Assembly: GCA_025786725.1 (NCBI GenBank) | Contig: JAHLTZ010000001.1 | Coordinates: 124,001 to 188,000, forward strand | Source of the DNA: Syncephalis fuscata | Lineage: Eukaryota; Zoopagomycota; Zoopagomycetes; Zoopagales; Piptocephalidaceae | DNA: 64,000 nucleotides | Reading direction: 5' to 3' | In this document: positions 22,880 through 37,499 of the stretch, piece by piece | Position numbering within the stretch: position 1 is the stretch's first letter | Layout of the letters: each line of letters opens with the position of its first letter | The notes under the pieces: model-generated | Told to the model about the DNA's origin: nothing | Database searches by the model: none | What the model saw: the letters and a program-made list of their open reading frames with translations, nothing else | Program-made: the position numbers and the translations under genes

Positions 22880-24221
22880 TTAAACAAATAAACATTTATT
22901 ATTATTCTTTTCTTCTTCGGACGATGTATCATTATTCTTTGCTTCGCGTATAGCCGAACTAATATTACGTACAAACATCAAATATGCATAATTGGACCCA
23001 TATTCCATGTCATACCACCAATTAACGGCAACTGTCCGTCCTTGTTGCCTTACATGATGATACCACATCGATGGCAAAATAGAACATCGCCTGGATGACG
23101 GTCACGCTTAATGACTGTGCTTGTTTGTAGCGTGGATAGTGCTCGTTAATAAGCTGATCCGATACTTGTATTGGATCAATAGGAATCCATGGAATTTGTT
23201 CGTAAGGTTCTATGGGCAATAGTTCAAGTGTATTGGCATCATATTGTGCACGATCGTATAATCCTTCGTATAAACAAGGCTGGGATGTAGGTGGAAATAA
23301 TGTAAATTGTTTAGCACCTGAAATAACTGCATACAAATTTTCATATGGATCTTTGTGCAGTGACGTTACCGATCGACCAGTGCCCATCCAGAAATTGACG
23401 GCATCAGGCTGTTTACCTATTGTGTAATTGTAAGCTACAATTGGTATTATTAGCGGCGAGTTTACCTAAAGCAGTAGTAGCAAAATCGATATCAATAGGA
23501 ATATCATTGGCCAATGGTGCAAATTCACCACTTAAATTGCCATTTTGCGATTGTATATAGTGTACGCCAGGAAATGTTTGACGTGTTGCATTCCATGCTG
23601 CATCATTATCACCACCTAATTGATCTTTTTGTAAATCTACATCGTCTAATAAACCTTGATCAGCCAATTCGGCACGTAATATTTGTATAAATTGACCAAA
23701 TGACATTTGACGCTCGGCTGGTTCGGCAAACCAGCGATTGTCCACAACAGCATCGGCATATCCATGGGAGTGGCAGCCACTGTTATCTGCGTGCTCTTGC
23801 CAAGAATAGAGGCTAAGTAGCTATCCTTTTGCCAGCTATGCATAGCAGGCCAATTGTGCGTAACATCTAATAGCAATAAAGCCTATATTCAACAACTATT
23901 TACACGATACTGCCCCTTCAGCTTACTCTTAATAAGCACTGGACGATTAGCGGCGACAAATCGGTAAAACTCCAAAGGTGTTGGAGGATGATCAAGCACT
24001 TGAATGGTATCGGTACCGGCTAGTTCTATATTACAGAATGATATTCATTAAAAAGTATACAGGCTAGCATCATTGTTACCTTGTCCTGTAACAACTAATT
24101 CATCAAGGCTTGCTTCCAAATCATTGATAAGTTGTTGCTGCTGTTGTTGTCTCTTTTCCTTTCTTCTTCCATTGAAACAACCATCCATTAAAGCGTGTGT
24201 GTTTTCTAGTATGTCGCTCAT
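22880..24221 (-). CDS. JMJD7: JMJD7-like JmjC-domain hydroxylase (frame breaks)
   Basis: JMJD7 is an Fe(II)/2-oxoglutarate lysyl hydroxylase; the animal enzyme acts on the TRAFAC GTPases DRG1/2. Blocks from the start at 24221 are: MSDILENTHALMDG, a poly-Gln stretch, FVAANRPVLIK (the A-x-N-R-P-x-x-I motif), NWPAMHSWQKDSYLASILGK, VDNRWFAEPAERQMSFGQFI, then the jelly-roll core GTGRSVTSLHKDPYENLYAV with the H-x-D iron ligands. WIPIDP, YPRYKQAQSL and WYHHVRQQGRTVAVNWWYDM carry the distal His and closing strand. The length and order match the family end to end. Single-base breaks occur near 23076, 23757 and in the N-terminal exons. Intron positions near 23880-23930 and 24030-24080 are tentative. 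Confidence 0.85.
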
Positions 24222-26245
24222 CAGTAAAATTGGGATAAAAATTTTATTTTATTTTTTGGGAATTAATCATCATCAGTTTTACTGTGAAATGTGTGATTTG
24301 CCAATATGGTGTAATGTCTGTTATTCGTTAGTAGGCACTAGGCGCACATGAACATTTTAACCAAGTATTAGCACGCTATTACAATAAAATGTTCTATTTC
24401 AATTTATATTCAATATTAGTAGTCATTATTGTATTATTGTAACGATTCTAGTTAATTCTTTGTATTATGAAATGATGAAAAATAAAAAGCACGGTAAACC
24501 ATACTCCATTATACTAAATATGCTGTCCATATACCTATGAGTGAATAGAAAGTATGCCACTTTGCCATACACTAAACTATCTTATACATTATATAATTTA
24601 ATACACCTTACTCACTTATTGCGTTATACACACTATAACTTCAACATTGCAATCGTACATCTTCCATTGTATATTCGTTATACCACATATCATTGTATTA
24701 TCTACTAATCAAAACCTATTATTAAAAGCCGTCTGCTCGCTGCCAAGTCCATTTGCTATAAAATTTAACTTATTTGCTTAACTTGCCCATACACATATCC
24801 ATACTATAACCTTAATGTGATTATTCACACAAGTATTGCCGTTAGTTTATTCAGTTCTATATTATTATATGTTTTAATATCTACACTCTATTAAAGCTAT
24901 TGTTTATTTAGCGCTAATTTTATCTGCTATGAATCTCGATTGGTTTTACCTATATCGTTGTCATGAGCATTATAACTTTGCAATAAATTATGCTAGTCTA
25001 ATTGATAAAATGCGACAACCATTAAACAAGTGTATGCAAATCTATAAAGATAGCCACGCGGATTTGCGAAGAAATGTTAAAATCAACTATATGTCCATTG
25101 TATATACCTAGGAATAACGCAAGACATATGGATAAAAGTGTCTACAATAGATGTTAAAGAAAAGTCCGGTGATTTATATTGCTGCATTTGGTAATAATAA
25201 TCAGTATTAACATTGCTGTTATTGTCACTAATGTTATTATTATCATTCCTGCAATCAGTAATTAGTATGTGAACTTGTATATACTTTATCAAACAAATCA
25301 CTCCATGTTGAACTGCCTCAATTCTATTTATTTTCACCATCCGTTGTATTGCTATAACTGCTTTAATTTATATGATCACTGTGACGTTAAAATACTATAA
25401 AAAACATTGTAACACAATTCTTTGCACTTATTTATGTTAGCACATGTATAACAACAGCATGCTATAAGTAGCCATGTGTATTGTAACTCGTAAATTACAC
25501 AACTGTCCAAATGACTTTGTGGCATGGCAACACATAACACAATGTAGCTATTTATCCCATGCCGCCACTCCATGCAATCTATTGTCAATCTATCGACATA
25601 TACGTCGGGCTGCTGATGTCAAGAATGATAAAAAGAAACTGCGCAGTTTAAAAGTATGTGTATTTTCCATCTTGATACTATTAGATCCCCGCGCGCCAAT
25701 AGCAATCCACTAGACTGCGCTAATATCCACTGCCTTGCACTGCCTTAAATGGCAATACTATTTGAAATGCAATTGCCGCCTTGTGACAGCATTCATATCA
25801 TTTTTGCTTTGCATGCTGTAAATAAAGAAAGCCGGTTTGGCTCATATGCCTTCCTTCCGACACTGTCTCGCCTCTGGTATTTCTTTGTCTACAATTTGTG
25901 TGTGCGTATTCTGCCGCTTACTTTATAATTCTACCTCTTGCTAATCATATCTAAATAGCTCTTTTCTTTGTGTGCTGGTAATCTCACACCCACTAATTAC
26001 TACTCATTAGTTGGCTATTACATCCTGTAAGCAATATAGCCATTGCTGTCGTCTTTATTACATTATATACAGTACTCTACAGTCATTAGTAGAGAACTTG
26101 GATAGTAATTTCCCTGCCTGTTTGTCTATTTGCTAGTGCTTGCGCTATATTTCTTTATTTCTCGTCATCTTAAGGCATAATAGCAAACTACTCTTATATA
26201 TATATATATATATATTATTTTATTACCTCTATCTCATAATACAGC
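24222..26245. other. AT-rich intergenic region
   Basis: No gene supported in about 2 kb. The right end contains a (TA)n run at 26195-26216, some 30-50 bp before the SOD-like start codon, which may serve as its TATA region or be a microsatellite. Frames at 25083-25713 have no recognisable content. Confidence 0.45.
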
Positions 26246-27023
26246 ATGTTTATCGCGCGTACCCTTTTGAATGTACTTTTGCTTGGTGCAGCTGTCTATG
26301 CCCAACAGCCAAGCCCCACGCAGCAGCCAGTTCTCTCAGCGACAGATACTCGAACAATGATGCTGCCTACAACATCAACATTAGCGTCAGGCGTATCAAT
26401 CCCAGCACCGACAAATCAAGATAGGCTACCTATCAACTCGGCTACTGCTCGTTTGAAAACTAACACTACGACCAACTCGATCATACTGACGGTTGTTATA
26501 GCCGAAGCGGATAGTCAAAGAACGCCCGCCGAAGATATGAAATTGGTTAATCTCACGGGGACTGGTTTTACTCCAAGCGATGCCAAAATCTATCGTCTTG
26601 CCGTTCATACAGGAATAGCTGCCGATGGTGACTGTAACAATGGGGCTATTGGCGCAATGTTGATCCCGACAATGTCAATAAGACTGCCGTCTGTGATCCA
26701 CTAATGAATATTCGTTCATGCGCGATAGGTGACTGGAACAGTCGATTTGGATACTTCAATACCACGAAAAACGGCACAGTTAGCCTTTCATGGAGCGGTG
26801 ACGATTTACCATTAAATGGCGCAACTAACCGCTCACTCCTCAACCACATGATTATGCTTTAAACAAAGATACGCGAATTGCTTGTGGTGTCATTAAAGCA
26901 GACAACTCGACTATTCAGATTCCTCAACCTACCAGCTTTGGCATTAGCCTACACTCGTCATCCTACACGACAATGGCCCTCGGTGCCGCTATGATGGCTT
27001 TGGTGTTGGCAATGGTTCAATAG
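26246..27023 (+). CDS. GPI-type Cu/Zn-SOD-like surface protein, most metal ligands missing
   Basis: The signal peptide MFIARTLLNVLLLGAAVYAQ is followed by a Thr/Pro-rich linker, an SOD-like domain and a hydrophobic C-terminus (TTMALGAAMMALVLAMVQ) typical of GPI addition. The domain is identified by YRLAVHTGIAADGDCNNGAI (the strand carrying the first copper ligands plus the disulfide Cys), CAIGDWNS (the H-V-G-D-L-G-N region), DLPLNGATNRSLLNHMIML and TRIACGVI, the C-terminal signature with the functional Arg and second Cys. Of the HxH pair only the second His remains, and the bridging His region reads GANVDPDN. Late His (NHM) is kept. Two single-base gaps (near 26655 and 26863) break the frame. 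Active Cu-only SOD function looks doubtful; a structural or pseudoenzyme role is inference. Confidence 0.7.
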
Positions 27024-27399
27024 TAGCATGGAATGGGATGTTATTACGGCTATGAAGCTGTGATTTGCTGTTTGATACGGCTACATTGCAATTAGTTCAT
27101 ACGCCCAATAAATATACTACATAAAGTATTACTAACATACTACAGATCATGATCATTAGCACCTAGTATGAACAGAATTAACATTAACACAATGCTATGT
27201 TTAATAAATACTAATCATATATAAATATATTCTATTAAACCAATGAATACACTGTTGTTAACAAGTATTAACGCATCATTAATTACTAGTTGTAATTTGA
27301 GTTTATTAGCACGCAACTCTCAAAAGATTTGCACTTGTGCCATATAGCCAACTACAACACTATAGGCACACAGATGACAGCCCGACATATAGAAATGAA

Positions 27400-27978
27400 C
27401 TAAGGTCCATTGCCAAAGTGTACAAGTACCCAGTACGCTTCAGCAGTCAACTCTTTGGAACCATAGCAGAACGTCATACCGTTTGACAAGTGTGGGCCGG
27501 CCTTTCCAACCTGTAGTCCGCCTACATGCTCTGCTTTGGCAATAAACAGCTATACAGCAATGGTTAAATCAGTACAAGAAAATAGACGTTTATCAGCAAG
27601 CGTACCTTTTGACCATCGGCCTCCCAACCAGCCTCAACTGGGATCCAGTCTTCGGGCAATGCAGCGCCACGGCAACCACCCAGCGGAACTTGCTAGCGTC
27701 GCCTGTAAGTACTTCGTATTGCTTAATCTTGATTTCTTTGCCTATAAAACACGCCAATGCCATTAGCTCAAACAAATCCCACTAGCTTCCAGTAAACACT
27801 TACTGCCATAACCAATAAGAAGGCCACCAAAGTTTGGCGACACTTTGCCGACTTGCGTGCTGCCCTTATACTCGCCGCGGCCAACGTAAAGTGGAGAGCC
27901 ATCCGATTCCATACCGCCTTGGACGGCCTGGTGTGGAATGGCACCGTTCTCGCAGGGGACCCAAGCAAATTGAGTCAT
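27400..27978 (-). CDS. DM9-repeat protein 1
   Basis: Three exons (27804-27978, 27606-27741, 27400-27549) give about 153 residues. There are two DM9 units: FAWVPCENGAIPHQAVQGGM, YVGRGEYKGSTQVGKVSPNF and IGYGSKEIKIKQYEVL form the first; DWIPVEAGWEADGQK, LFIAKAEHVGGLQVGKAGPH and FCYGSKELTAEAYWVL form the second. DM9 domains are mannose-type lectin modules found in insects, molluscs and scattered protists and fungi; here there is no signal peptide, so it is cytosolic or non-classically secreted. One base is missing near 27655. The first intron splits the YGS|KE motif. A paralogue lies at 29359-30151. Confidence 0.8.
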
Positions 27979-29017
27979 ATTGATGCGCGTAGAAATAACA
28001 GATGTTACAACGTACTAAAAGTGTAGAGAAGAAAATAACAAGCAATTGATAAGAATGAGGTGCGTACATCGACAACTGGGGCATTTAAAGGCAATTCGCC
28101 TTAACTATCGTCATCAACGATTCGTGCCTCCATAATTAGGATGCGGGAAAACGTGCTGCATGTTTTCTATAGCATGACAGCTAGTTATAAGACTAGACAA
28201 CACCTTACAAGTCTTTTATTGGACATTGTATCAGTATTACCGCATCCGACCTGTGTCAACATCGTAGCTTGTTATCATTACGGTGTGAATGTGAGATAGG
28301 CCAAGTGTAGCATGCCTATGGCTTGTTTAGATACACGTAGGACCCATTCAATTCACAGTTTAATTAGGGGAGCTATTTTTAGCAACAATACATACTTTTG
28401 TTTTATGCTATTGTAAATAAGCTATGATAAAAACAGCTACAATGAACCAGATTGTGGTACAAATATACTATAGCAGCGTAGAATAACAATAATTCTAGTA
28501 GCATATGTTATGATATAAATACATACGCCATATTATCAGTATGCTATCTATGACTGGCTAAACGACGCGTTATACTTTACAGTATATGTTTAATAGCAAT
28601 TGTATTTATCCATATATAGTATTTAATAATAAACAATTTGTTACCTGTGTGTGTATGTATGTTTATTGCTGCTATGTAGTTGATTCAGCTTAAATAAAAG
28701 CTACTAGGTCGATCTTAACGATACTAATTATTATTGTTAGTGTGGTATGTCTATAAATTATTATTAAATTTAATAGACTCATTATTAGATAACCCACACA
28801 CTACACCGTTGTTATGCTCACATAGCCAGTTACTATTTCTATTAATTATTAGGCTATTTTACACTGTATTTATGGCCAGCTTCTACACAGAATGATTATA
28901 AAAACAATGCCACTTTGAAAAAAGCCATCTATAAAGCTACAAAGTCATTTTTAAATTTAAGTTTTGGAATATATTATTAATTTTGCTAAAAATTATAGCA
29001 TAGTGATTTCTATAGCT
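27979..29017. other. Intergenic region between DM9 gene and tRNA-Pro
   Basis: No gene supported. It includes the promoter of the leftward DM9 gene on its left side. The rest is AT-rich with no clear repeats. Confidence 0.4.
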
Positions 29018-29089
29018 GGTCTGATGGTCTAGTGGTATGATTTTCCCTTAGGGTGGGAGAGGTCCCGGGTTCAATCCCCGGTCAGACCC
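29018..29089 (+). tRNA. tRNA-Pro (anticodon AGG)
   Basis: The 72 nt sequence folds as a standard cloverleaf: acceptor GGTCTGA pairs with TCAGACC. The A box reads TGGTCTAGTGG and the B box GGTTCAATCCC. The anticodon loop is TT-AGG-GT on a TTCCC/GGGAG stem. The TAGGG loop and the D-arm match eukaryotic tRNA-Pro. No intron. The TTTT five bases later (CCCGTTTTG) is the Pol III terminator. Confidence 0.95.
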
Positions 29090-29358
29090 GTTTTGCTCCG
29101 AGTTTATCCGATAGTCACGTGATTTATACAGCTAGCATTAGTTGGCACAATATTAATCATAATAAAATGGTCGATCAATTATTTTTAATGATATTATTAA
29201 ATATATTATTACAAAGTATATGTTGGTACATATTCATTAATGCTAAATACCTGGTGTATTGTATCAATTAATTGACTTTTATTTTTAATAAAACATATTG
29301 AATAATACTATACAATAATCATTTAATAAATATTTATTATAACAATGATTTGAATAAA

Positions 29359-30151
29359 TCATCGTACTGCTAATACAGCAAATTCTTTACTGTAAAACTG
29401 CTGTCCATTCACGCCAAACACTATGCCCTTCCGTTCAGTAGTAAAAACACTACCAATACGTAGTGCACCTCTAAACCACGAACGTCCAATGCAGATCTAT
29501 CAATTTGACGCAATTATTAGATAAAATAATAGTGCTAGCCGACAACTTACAGTATCATCGGCGCTAATATGGCTTGGTTGGACTATAAGCCAATTCTGTG
29601 GCAAACCAAAATGCATACCATTGCTAAACATGTTATTATCTTGCCATTCCTTCTGCAGTTCATCGTCGAACGTGCACTCCACCCAGCAAAGTTTATCCGG
29701 GTCACTTGTACATAGTACGTCATATTGCGAAAAATGCTTTTCTTCACCTATTAAGCTATGTTAATACCGTAACAGCCAATTGTACTGTGACCAAATACCA
29801 TTAATAGCTACAACAGCACCGTTTAAATGAACTGCAACGCTACCAATAAGCAATTTAGATAAATCATATACACTATATCGCAGTATAGTGAATATCAGTC
29901 TAATAATTGCATCAAATACTTACCGTCCTATATACAACGGTCTACCATCAGCTTCCTGGCCTGCTTGCACTAGAGAGTATATATAGTCATTTTTATATAC
30001 TATATACCATACTATTTAGAATTCGCTTACTTGCGTCAAAGGGAATAATACTATTATTCACTAGTTGTTTCTTTATTTAAATTGCTAGCAAGTAGTAGAC
30101 TTACCCCTCTTCGGCAGGTACCCAACGAAATACAGATGTTGACTGGGTCAT
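29359..30151 (-). CDS. DM9-repeat protein 2
   Basis: It starts MTQSTSVFRWVPAEEG at 30151, very like the start of the first DM9 gene (MTQ...WVP). Small exons follow: SIIPFDA, then QAGQEADGRPLYIGR, then a block from VAVHLNGAVVAING to EEKHFSQYDVLCTSDPDKLC. ECTFDDELQKEWQDNNMFSN and LPQNWLIVQPSHISADDT form the second unit, closed after an intron by CIGRSWFRGALRIGSVFTTE and FYSKEFAVLAVR. The two-unit plan equals that of the 27400 gene. The step between the first-unit core and CYG|EEKHF needs either a ~20 nt intron (GTATTA...TTAATAG) or indels. Probably a tandem paralogue separated by the tRNA. Confidence 0.7.
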
Positions 30152-30702
30152 TGTGTTATAAACAAAACAATTGAATCAAATGTTTAAATAGTAATAAATA
30201 CAAGTAACATTATTATTATGGCTATGAGTCAATAGTGACTATTATTGATAAAGATCAGATGATTATTGTTATTACTACTACATCATCTCATGACTAATGC
30301 GGAGATCAACATAACATTAAAAGTGTTTCCATATGATTCTATTAAGTTCCATATACTATTTATTATGTGAATTGTAGACATTGGCAACTATAACGATTTA
30401 CATGTATTATAATCATTAGTGCTGCTATTGTTATTATAACTTTGCTTCTCAAGTAACGCCACGCCTTTATTATTATAATATTAATATTGGTGTTGTTGTT
30501 ACTCCTATATTGACACCTTGTATAGTTATGGTAGTGTGATGTGATGTGTGTGTGTGTCTATTGACATTAATCATATTGCGTCATCAAAGGTAAATAGCCA
30601 CAACACTACATCTTTCGTCCTTACTCATCTTACTACTCCTATTTTACATTGTTCATCGTTTCTTCCTTTAAACAATCCTATTACTGCTAGTTGTGTATCA
30701 AG
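30152..30702. promoter_or_regulatory. Divergent region between DM9 gene 2 and CDC48
   Basis: 550 bp separate the two divergent start codons. It contains a short TG-repeat (GTGTGTGTGTGTC near 30545-30558) and a pyrimidine-rich stretch (30612-30672) just before the CDC48 start, a common feature of strong fungal housekeeping promoters. No TATA box stands out. Confidence 0.4.
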
Positions 30703-33616
<2,914 letters not shown>

Positions 33617-33856
33617 ATGCAAGTAGGTCGTAAAGCCACTTGCCATAACAATACGGAGCTATAACACTGTTGTTGTCAATAAAGAAAATAAAGACAACAA
33701 TGCTTATCATTTTATATAATATATTGTGTGTGTATTAAAAATGTTGTAATTAGTATATTATTAGAATTCTATTAACATTATTATTATTGTTATTATTATT
33801 CACTTCCCCTTTATTAGTTGCCTATTGTTGATCTTTAGTATATACATAAACAAATC

Positions 33857-34792
33857 ATGCCAGAATCTTCTTCTACTGATCACAAAGGCGGTAACAGCCA
33901 TGAAGGCGCACGAAAGGTAGATGTTACAGAAGAGCTAATTATACAAGCACTGACGAGTAATGTATATTTGTATAGTCTAAGAGTGCAGCCGACTATCCAC
34001 AGCTAAAAGAGCTTGAGAAAGAACTGGTCGAGCTACTTGGTCGCAAGAAGCAGGTTGATAGAAGCTTGGTTAGTAATCGTATGCTGCTAACTTGCTACAT
34101 ACTAATATTAATACTAATATTAATATATGTATAAAGGCCAATGTAGAATCGATGATATATCAATTTGAAGGCTCTTATCTTCAAGAGTCGGCACACGGTA
34201 ATATTGTACGTGGATTCGACCAGTATCTTCAATCACGCCCTGTAGGCACAACAGTCACCGCTGGCACACGTAACCGTCATAGCGGTGCAGGTGTCGGTGG
34301 TGGAACTGGTGCAGGGACAAACAATGGACGCGTAACCGAGTCTGAGCGTATATTCTCTCATTCATCGACAACTTATCGCAAAGTAAGTAATCCACTTGAG
34401 TGACTATAGTCGATATAACATAGTATTACTAGGCGGTTGGACTAGCCGATGAAGAAGACTACACAAGTACAACAGCGATATCAACCAGACCATCAAGTCC
34501 TAGTAGTGGCGATGAACGTCCAGGTGCTGTATTGCCATCTGGTGTGGAAAGCAGTGCTGTATCACGTCGTTCTTCCTCTTCTACCACTGCTTCTCAACAA
34601 CAACGTACTCATCGCCCAATAGCGGTATCAGGCGATGATATGGAAGATACAGCAATGCATCGTGCTAATCAAGAAGAGGATACAACAAACCGAACACTTA
34701 AACGTATTCGATTGTCCACTCATGGCCGTGGACCCAGTAATGGTGGCGGCGGTGCAACCAATCCCGAGTCTGAAGGTGAACTCGACATTTAA
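33857..34792 (+). CDS. EAF6: Eaf6-like subunit of NuA4-type acetyltransferase complexes
   Basis: Four exons (33857-33916, 33976-34068, 34137-34382, 34433-34792) give 252 residues, all phase 0. The Eaf6 core is unbroken across introns: YPQLKELEKELVELLGRKKQ, then VESMIYQFEGSYLQESAHGN and IVRGFDQYL, the signature E-x-x-I-Y-x-x-E-x-x-Y-L...G-N-I-x-x-G-F. Eaf6 is a small coiled-coil scaffold of NuA4 and NuA3 histone acetyltransferases. The C-terminal half is Ser/Thr/Gly-rich, but SERIFSHSSTTYRK matches the short conserved C-terminal S-E-R-I-F-S-x-S-S motif. Longer than yeast Eaf6 by the disordered tail. Convergent with VPS2. Confidence 0.9.
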
Positions 34793-34990
34793 TCTACATA
34801 TCCATTTACTTGTCTCAATATCTAATACATTAAATCATTTATACACTTTTACACTTTTAAATATAAAACATATAATGGTATTAATATTGTTATTGTTATT
34901 ATTAATATGGCTTAATGGATACTACACTGATCCTTTATTCATTGGTATGCTCTTTTTCGTCAATATACAATGAGATCATAGATTATTTAA

Positions 34991-35955
34991 TTAGTCGCGA
35001 CGTAGATTATCAAGACGGGCTTGAAGTGCGGCATCATCTGCACTCATATCGTCTGAGCCACTGGGGGCTGCTCCAGCCGGTAGCGCCACACGTTCTTGTT
35101 TCTGTTCGTTGGTGACGCCAGTTGCTGCAGTTCTGAGTCCAGTCGGTGCATCAACTAACTAATAATAAAATATATCAATAAACTCGTTTATAAAATAGCC
35201 ATCATAGTAACACTTTGCTATACTTACTTGTTGATCGAGTTGAATACCCATTTCATCAAGTACCTGGCGTACAATTAACTCTTCTTCATCCTCATCTTCT
35301 TCATCCATCATAACATCATCGACAGCATCTGACATCATTTCCTCCTTCATGTCCATTGCTTCAGATTCCATCTCAAACTCTTGCATAATACGCTGCAATG
35401 CAGGAAGATTCATTGTATGATTCATCGATTTCATTACCTAGTCATTGTCGATAAATTGTTAGAACAGTACATAGAATATGTGTAATAGTAACCTACTTTA
35501 GTGGCTCCTTTCATTGCTTCAGCCATTTGCTGGTTAGAACGCATTGCCTAGTCACGTGGCGCAAAGTCAGTGCAAAGTCAGTAATGGGACCTGTGGTCAA
35601 TAACTAGGTCATTTTAGACGGCCTACCTGTATACGTAGACCAACACCCTGTAGCTGTGTACGCATTTGATAAAACTTTTGAATGTATTTACGTGTACGCA
35701 CAAGGTCCTTGGCCATAATCTTACAGGCACTCTACAAAGTGTAAACGCTCTATTTGTTATCTAGGCATAGAATACAAACTGGCCTACCATCTGGCCTGCT
35801 TTGGCCGAATTCTTGATGTCGGCCATCAGTTTTCGTTCCTGAGCCTCCAAACGACCACGCTCGCGATCAAGTTCCCGCTGTGCTTTATTCAAAGCGCGCT
35901 GATGCTCTCGCAATCGCTCAGCGGGTGTTTTACGTGACCCAAATAAAAAGTTCAT
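34991..35955 (-). CDS. VPS2: ESCRT-III subunit Vps2 / CHMP2
   Basis: Five exons (35788-35955, 35627-35731, 35497-35547, 35228-35437, 34991-35158), all phase 0, give 233 residues. MNFLFGSRKTPAERLREHQR is the Vps2/CHMP2A N-terminus. Then come the basic alpha-1 hairpin, CKIMAKDLVRTRKYIQKFYQ, MKSMNHTMNLPALQRIMQEF and the acidic segment EEMMSDAVDDVMMDEEDEDE. The last helix, ALQARLDNLRRD, is the MIM1 motif that recruits Vps4. It forms membrane-remodelling polymers in multivesicular-body sorting, abscission and nuclear-envelope sealing. Intron donors are mostly GTAGGC/GTAGGT, not the GTAAGT common elsewhere in the window. Frame is intact. Confidence 0.96.
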
Positions 35956-36180
35956 TGTACAATAAGTAAAAATGTAAATAGCATCAATGAAAACAAAAAC
36001 AACAATGTGGTGGCAAAGTGCTGGATAGAATATGTCATTCTTGGTAAATGTATCAATTTCATTAATTATTATAATACAATAAACTGCTCTATAATTACAT
36101 TGCTATTAAACAGTGTTTATGATTGATACTGTGGCGTATTTTACTTTTATTATGATTATATATTATAAATACGTGCAGCT

Positions 36181-36745
36181 CTATTGTCCATCGGTAGCAT
36201 CGTGATTGGCGTTGTCGTCGTCGTCGCCATCGCTACTATCGTCGCCATCTCCTGTTGGTTGTTGTATTGATTGTGCCGTTATACTCGTTGACTGTTGTGT
36301 ACGTCGAGCTGCTTTCTCTCTTAATTGAATCACTAGCCGATGGTTGCCTCGAATGACTTCGCGATACATAGTTACAAGTTGCTTTCCCATCTATTGTCAA
36401 CGATAAGCATCAATGATCATACTGTAAAATAAACTAAAGTTACCTCGAAAGCACTGCCATCTTCTAGCATTGTGTTAAATTCGTCTTGCATAATTTGTAG
36501 TAAATATCTTCTATGTCTTCAGGCTCTACACGCTGTGCCCGTTGACCAAAGTAATCGACCAAGATATCGCACATCCATAACTGCTTCTCCTCGCCCATAT
36601 CATCATTGCCCCAGTCGTTATCAATGGCTAAACGCAGTGCTGTCCATGACTTTAGGGATAGCTCGACACCTTCAATAAAGGCGGCTTTGTTTGGGTGGAC
36701 ACTGGGTGGCGCACTAGTAGTAGACGACGTAACAGAAGCCGACAT
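36181..36745 (-). CDS. TSR2: Pre-rRNA processing protein Tsr2 (one frame break)
   Basis: Two exons (36444-36745 and 36181-36390) with a 53 nt intron give ~170 residues. Tsr2 is the chaperone that carries Rps26 (eS26) to the pre-40S subunit. FIEGVELSLKSWTALRLAID plus NDWGNDD is the family core (W-x-A-L-x-x-A-x-x-x-x-W-G). EPEDIEDI followed in the next frame by EFNTMLEDGSAFE and, after the intron, MGKQLVTMYREVIRGN completes it. The acidic, Asp-rich C-terminus is typical. A single base is missing near 36507, where GATATTTACTAC should hold one more T. It shares a ~750 bp divergent spacer with the isochorismatase gene. Confidence 0.88.
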
Positions 36746-37499
36746 TTCTACACAGCCGTAGTCTTGTAACGTAAAAGTGTAAAAGAAAAGTCGAAAAATA
36801 AAAAATTAATCACTAATCTCCATCACTGATTATTTCTCAGTCAAACAAACACTTTACTATTTGCTACAGTTTATTAACTTAATTGTAGAGTTTGGTTAAG
36901 ACTACAGTGTCATTAGTCATTAATAATAATAATTGCTAGTTATTCTAATGATTTAATTGATAGCTCATTAATAGACGCTATTACTACTTAATTACAAATA
37001 ACGCTGAATATTTATTAAGCAGTACTATGTAGTTGTTGTACAATGTCGCTAATATGTAATTTAACAATATAATATTTAGACCATGTAATAAATATAGACT
37101 ATAAACAATATTTTATAATATTTTATAATGAATCAAATATTATAATATAGTTACATTAGTATATCTAGAATGTACTCTATAGACATTGCTGAATGACAGC
37201 AATTGAACTCGTTGTAAAGTAATGAAACTGCCTTGCACCTGGCCATGTTGATGTTATGCGAAAGAGAACATTGACAGCTACTGTTACATTAATATACCTT
37301 GAGTATTTGTCGGATGGGGAAATATTATTTGCCGTATCGTTATTATTAGATTCAATGCAAGATAAAGCTATGACTTGACCACGTCATGGGATTGGCCCAA
37401 GTTGATACTTGACTATCCTGACGTGCTCCTCGTAGTATTTGACAGTGCCGTTTTCTCCTGGTTATTCCCACTTGTATTGGATTTCATTTCATCTTAAAT
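36746..37499. promoter_or_regulatory. Divergent spacer TSR2 / isochorismatase-family gene
   Basis: No gene supported. The left two-thirds are AT-rich. The 250 bp before the isochorismatase start codon (37230-37499) are clearly less AT-rich and probably hold its promoter and 5' UTR. Confidence 0.4.

Noticed and set aside
26195-26216. (TA)n run before the SOD-like gene as a proven TATA box
   Set aside because: It is a simple dinucleotide repeat very near the ATG; similar TA runs occur in other spacers, so a promoter role is not supported by sequence alone.
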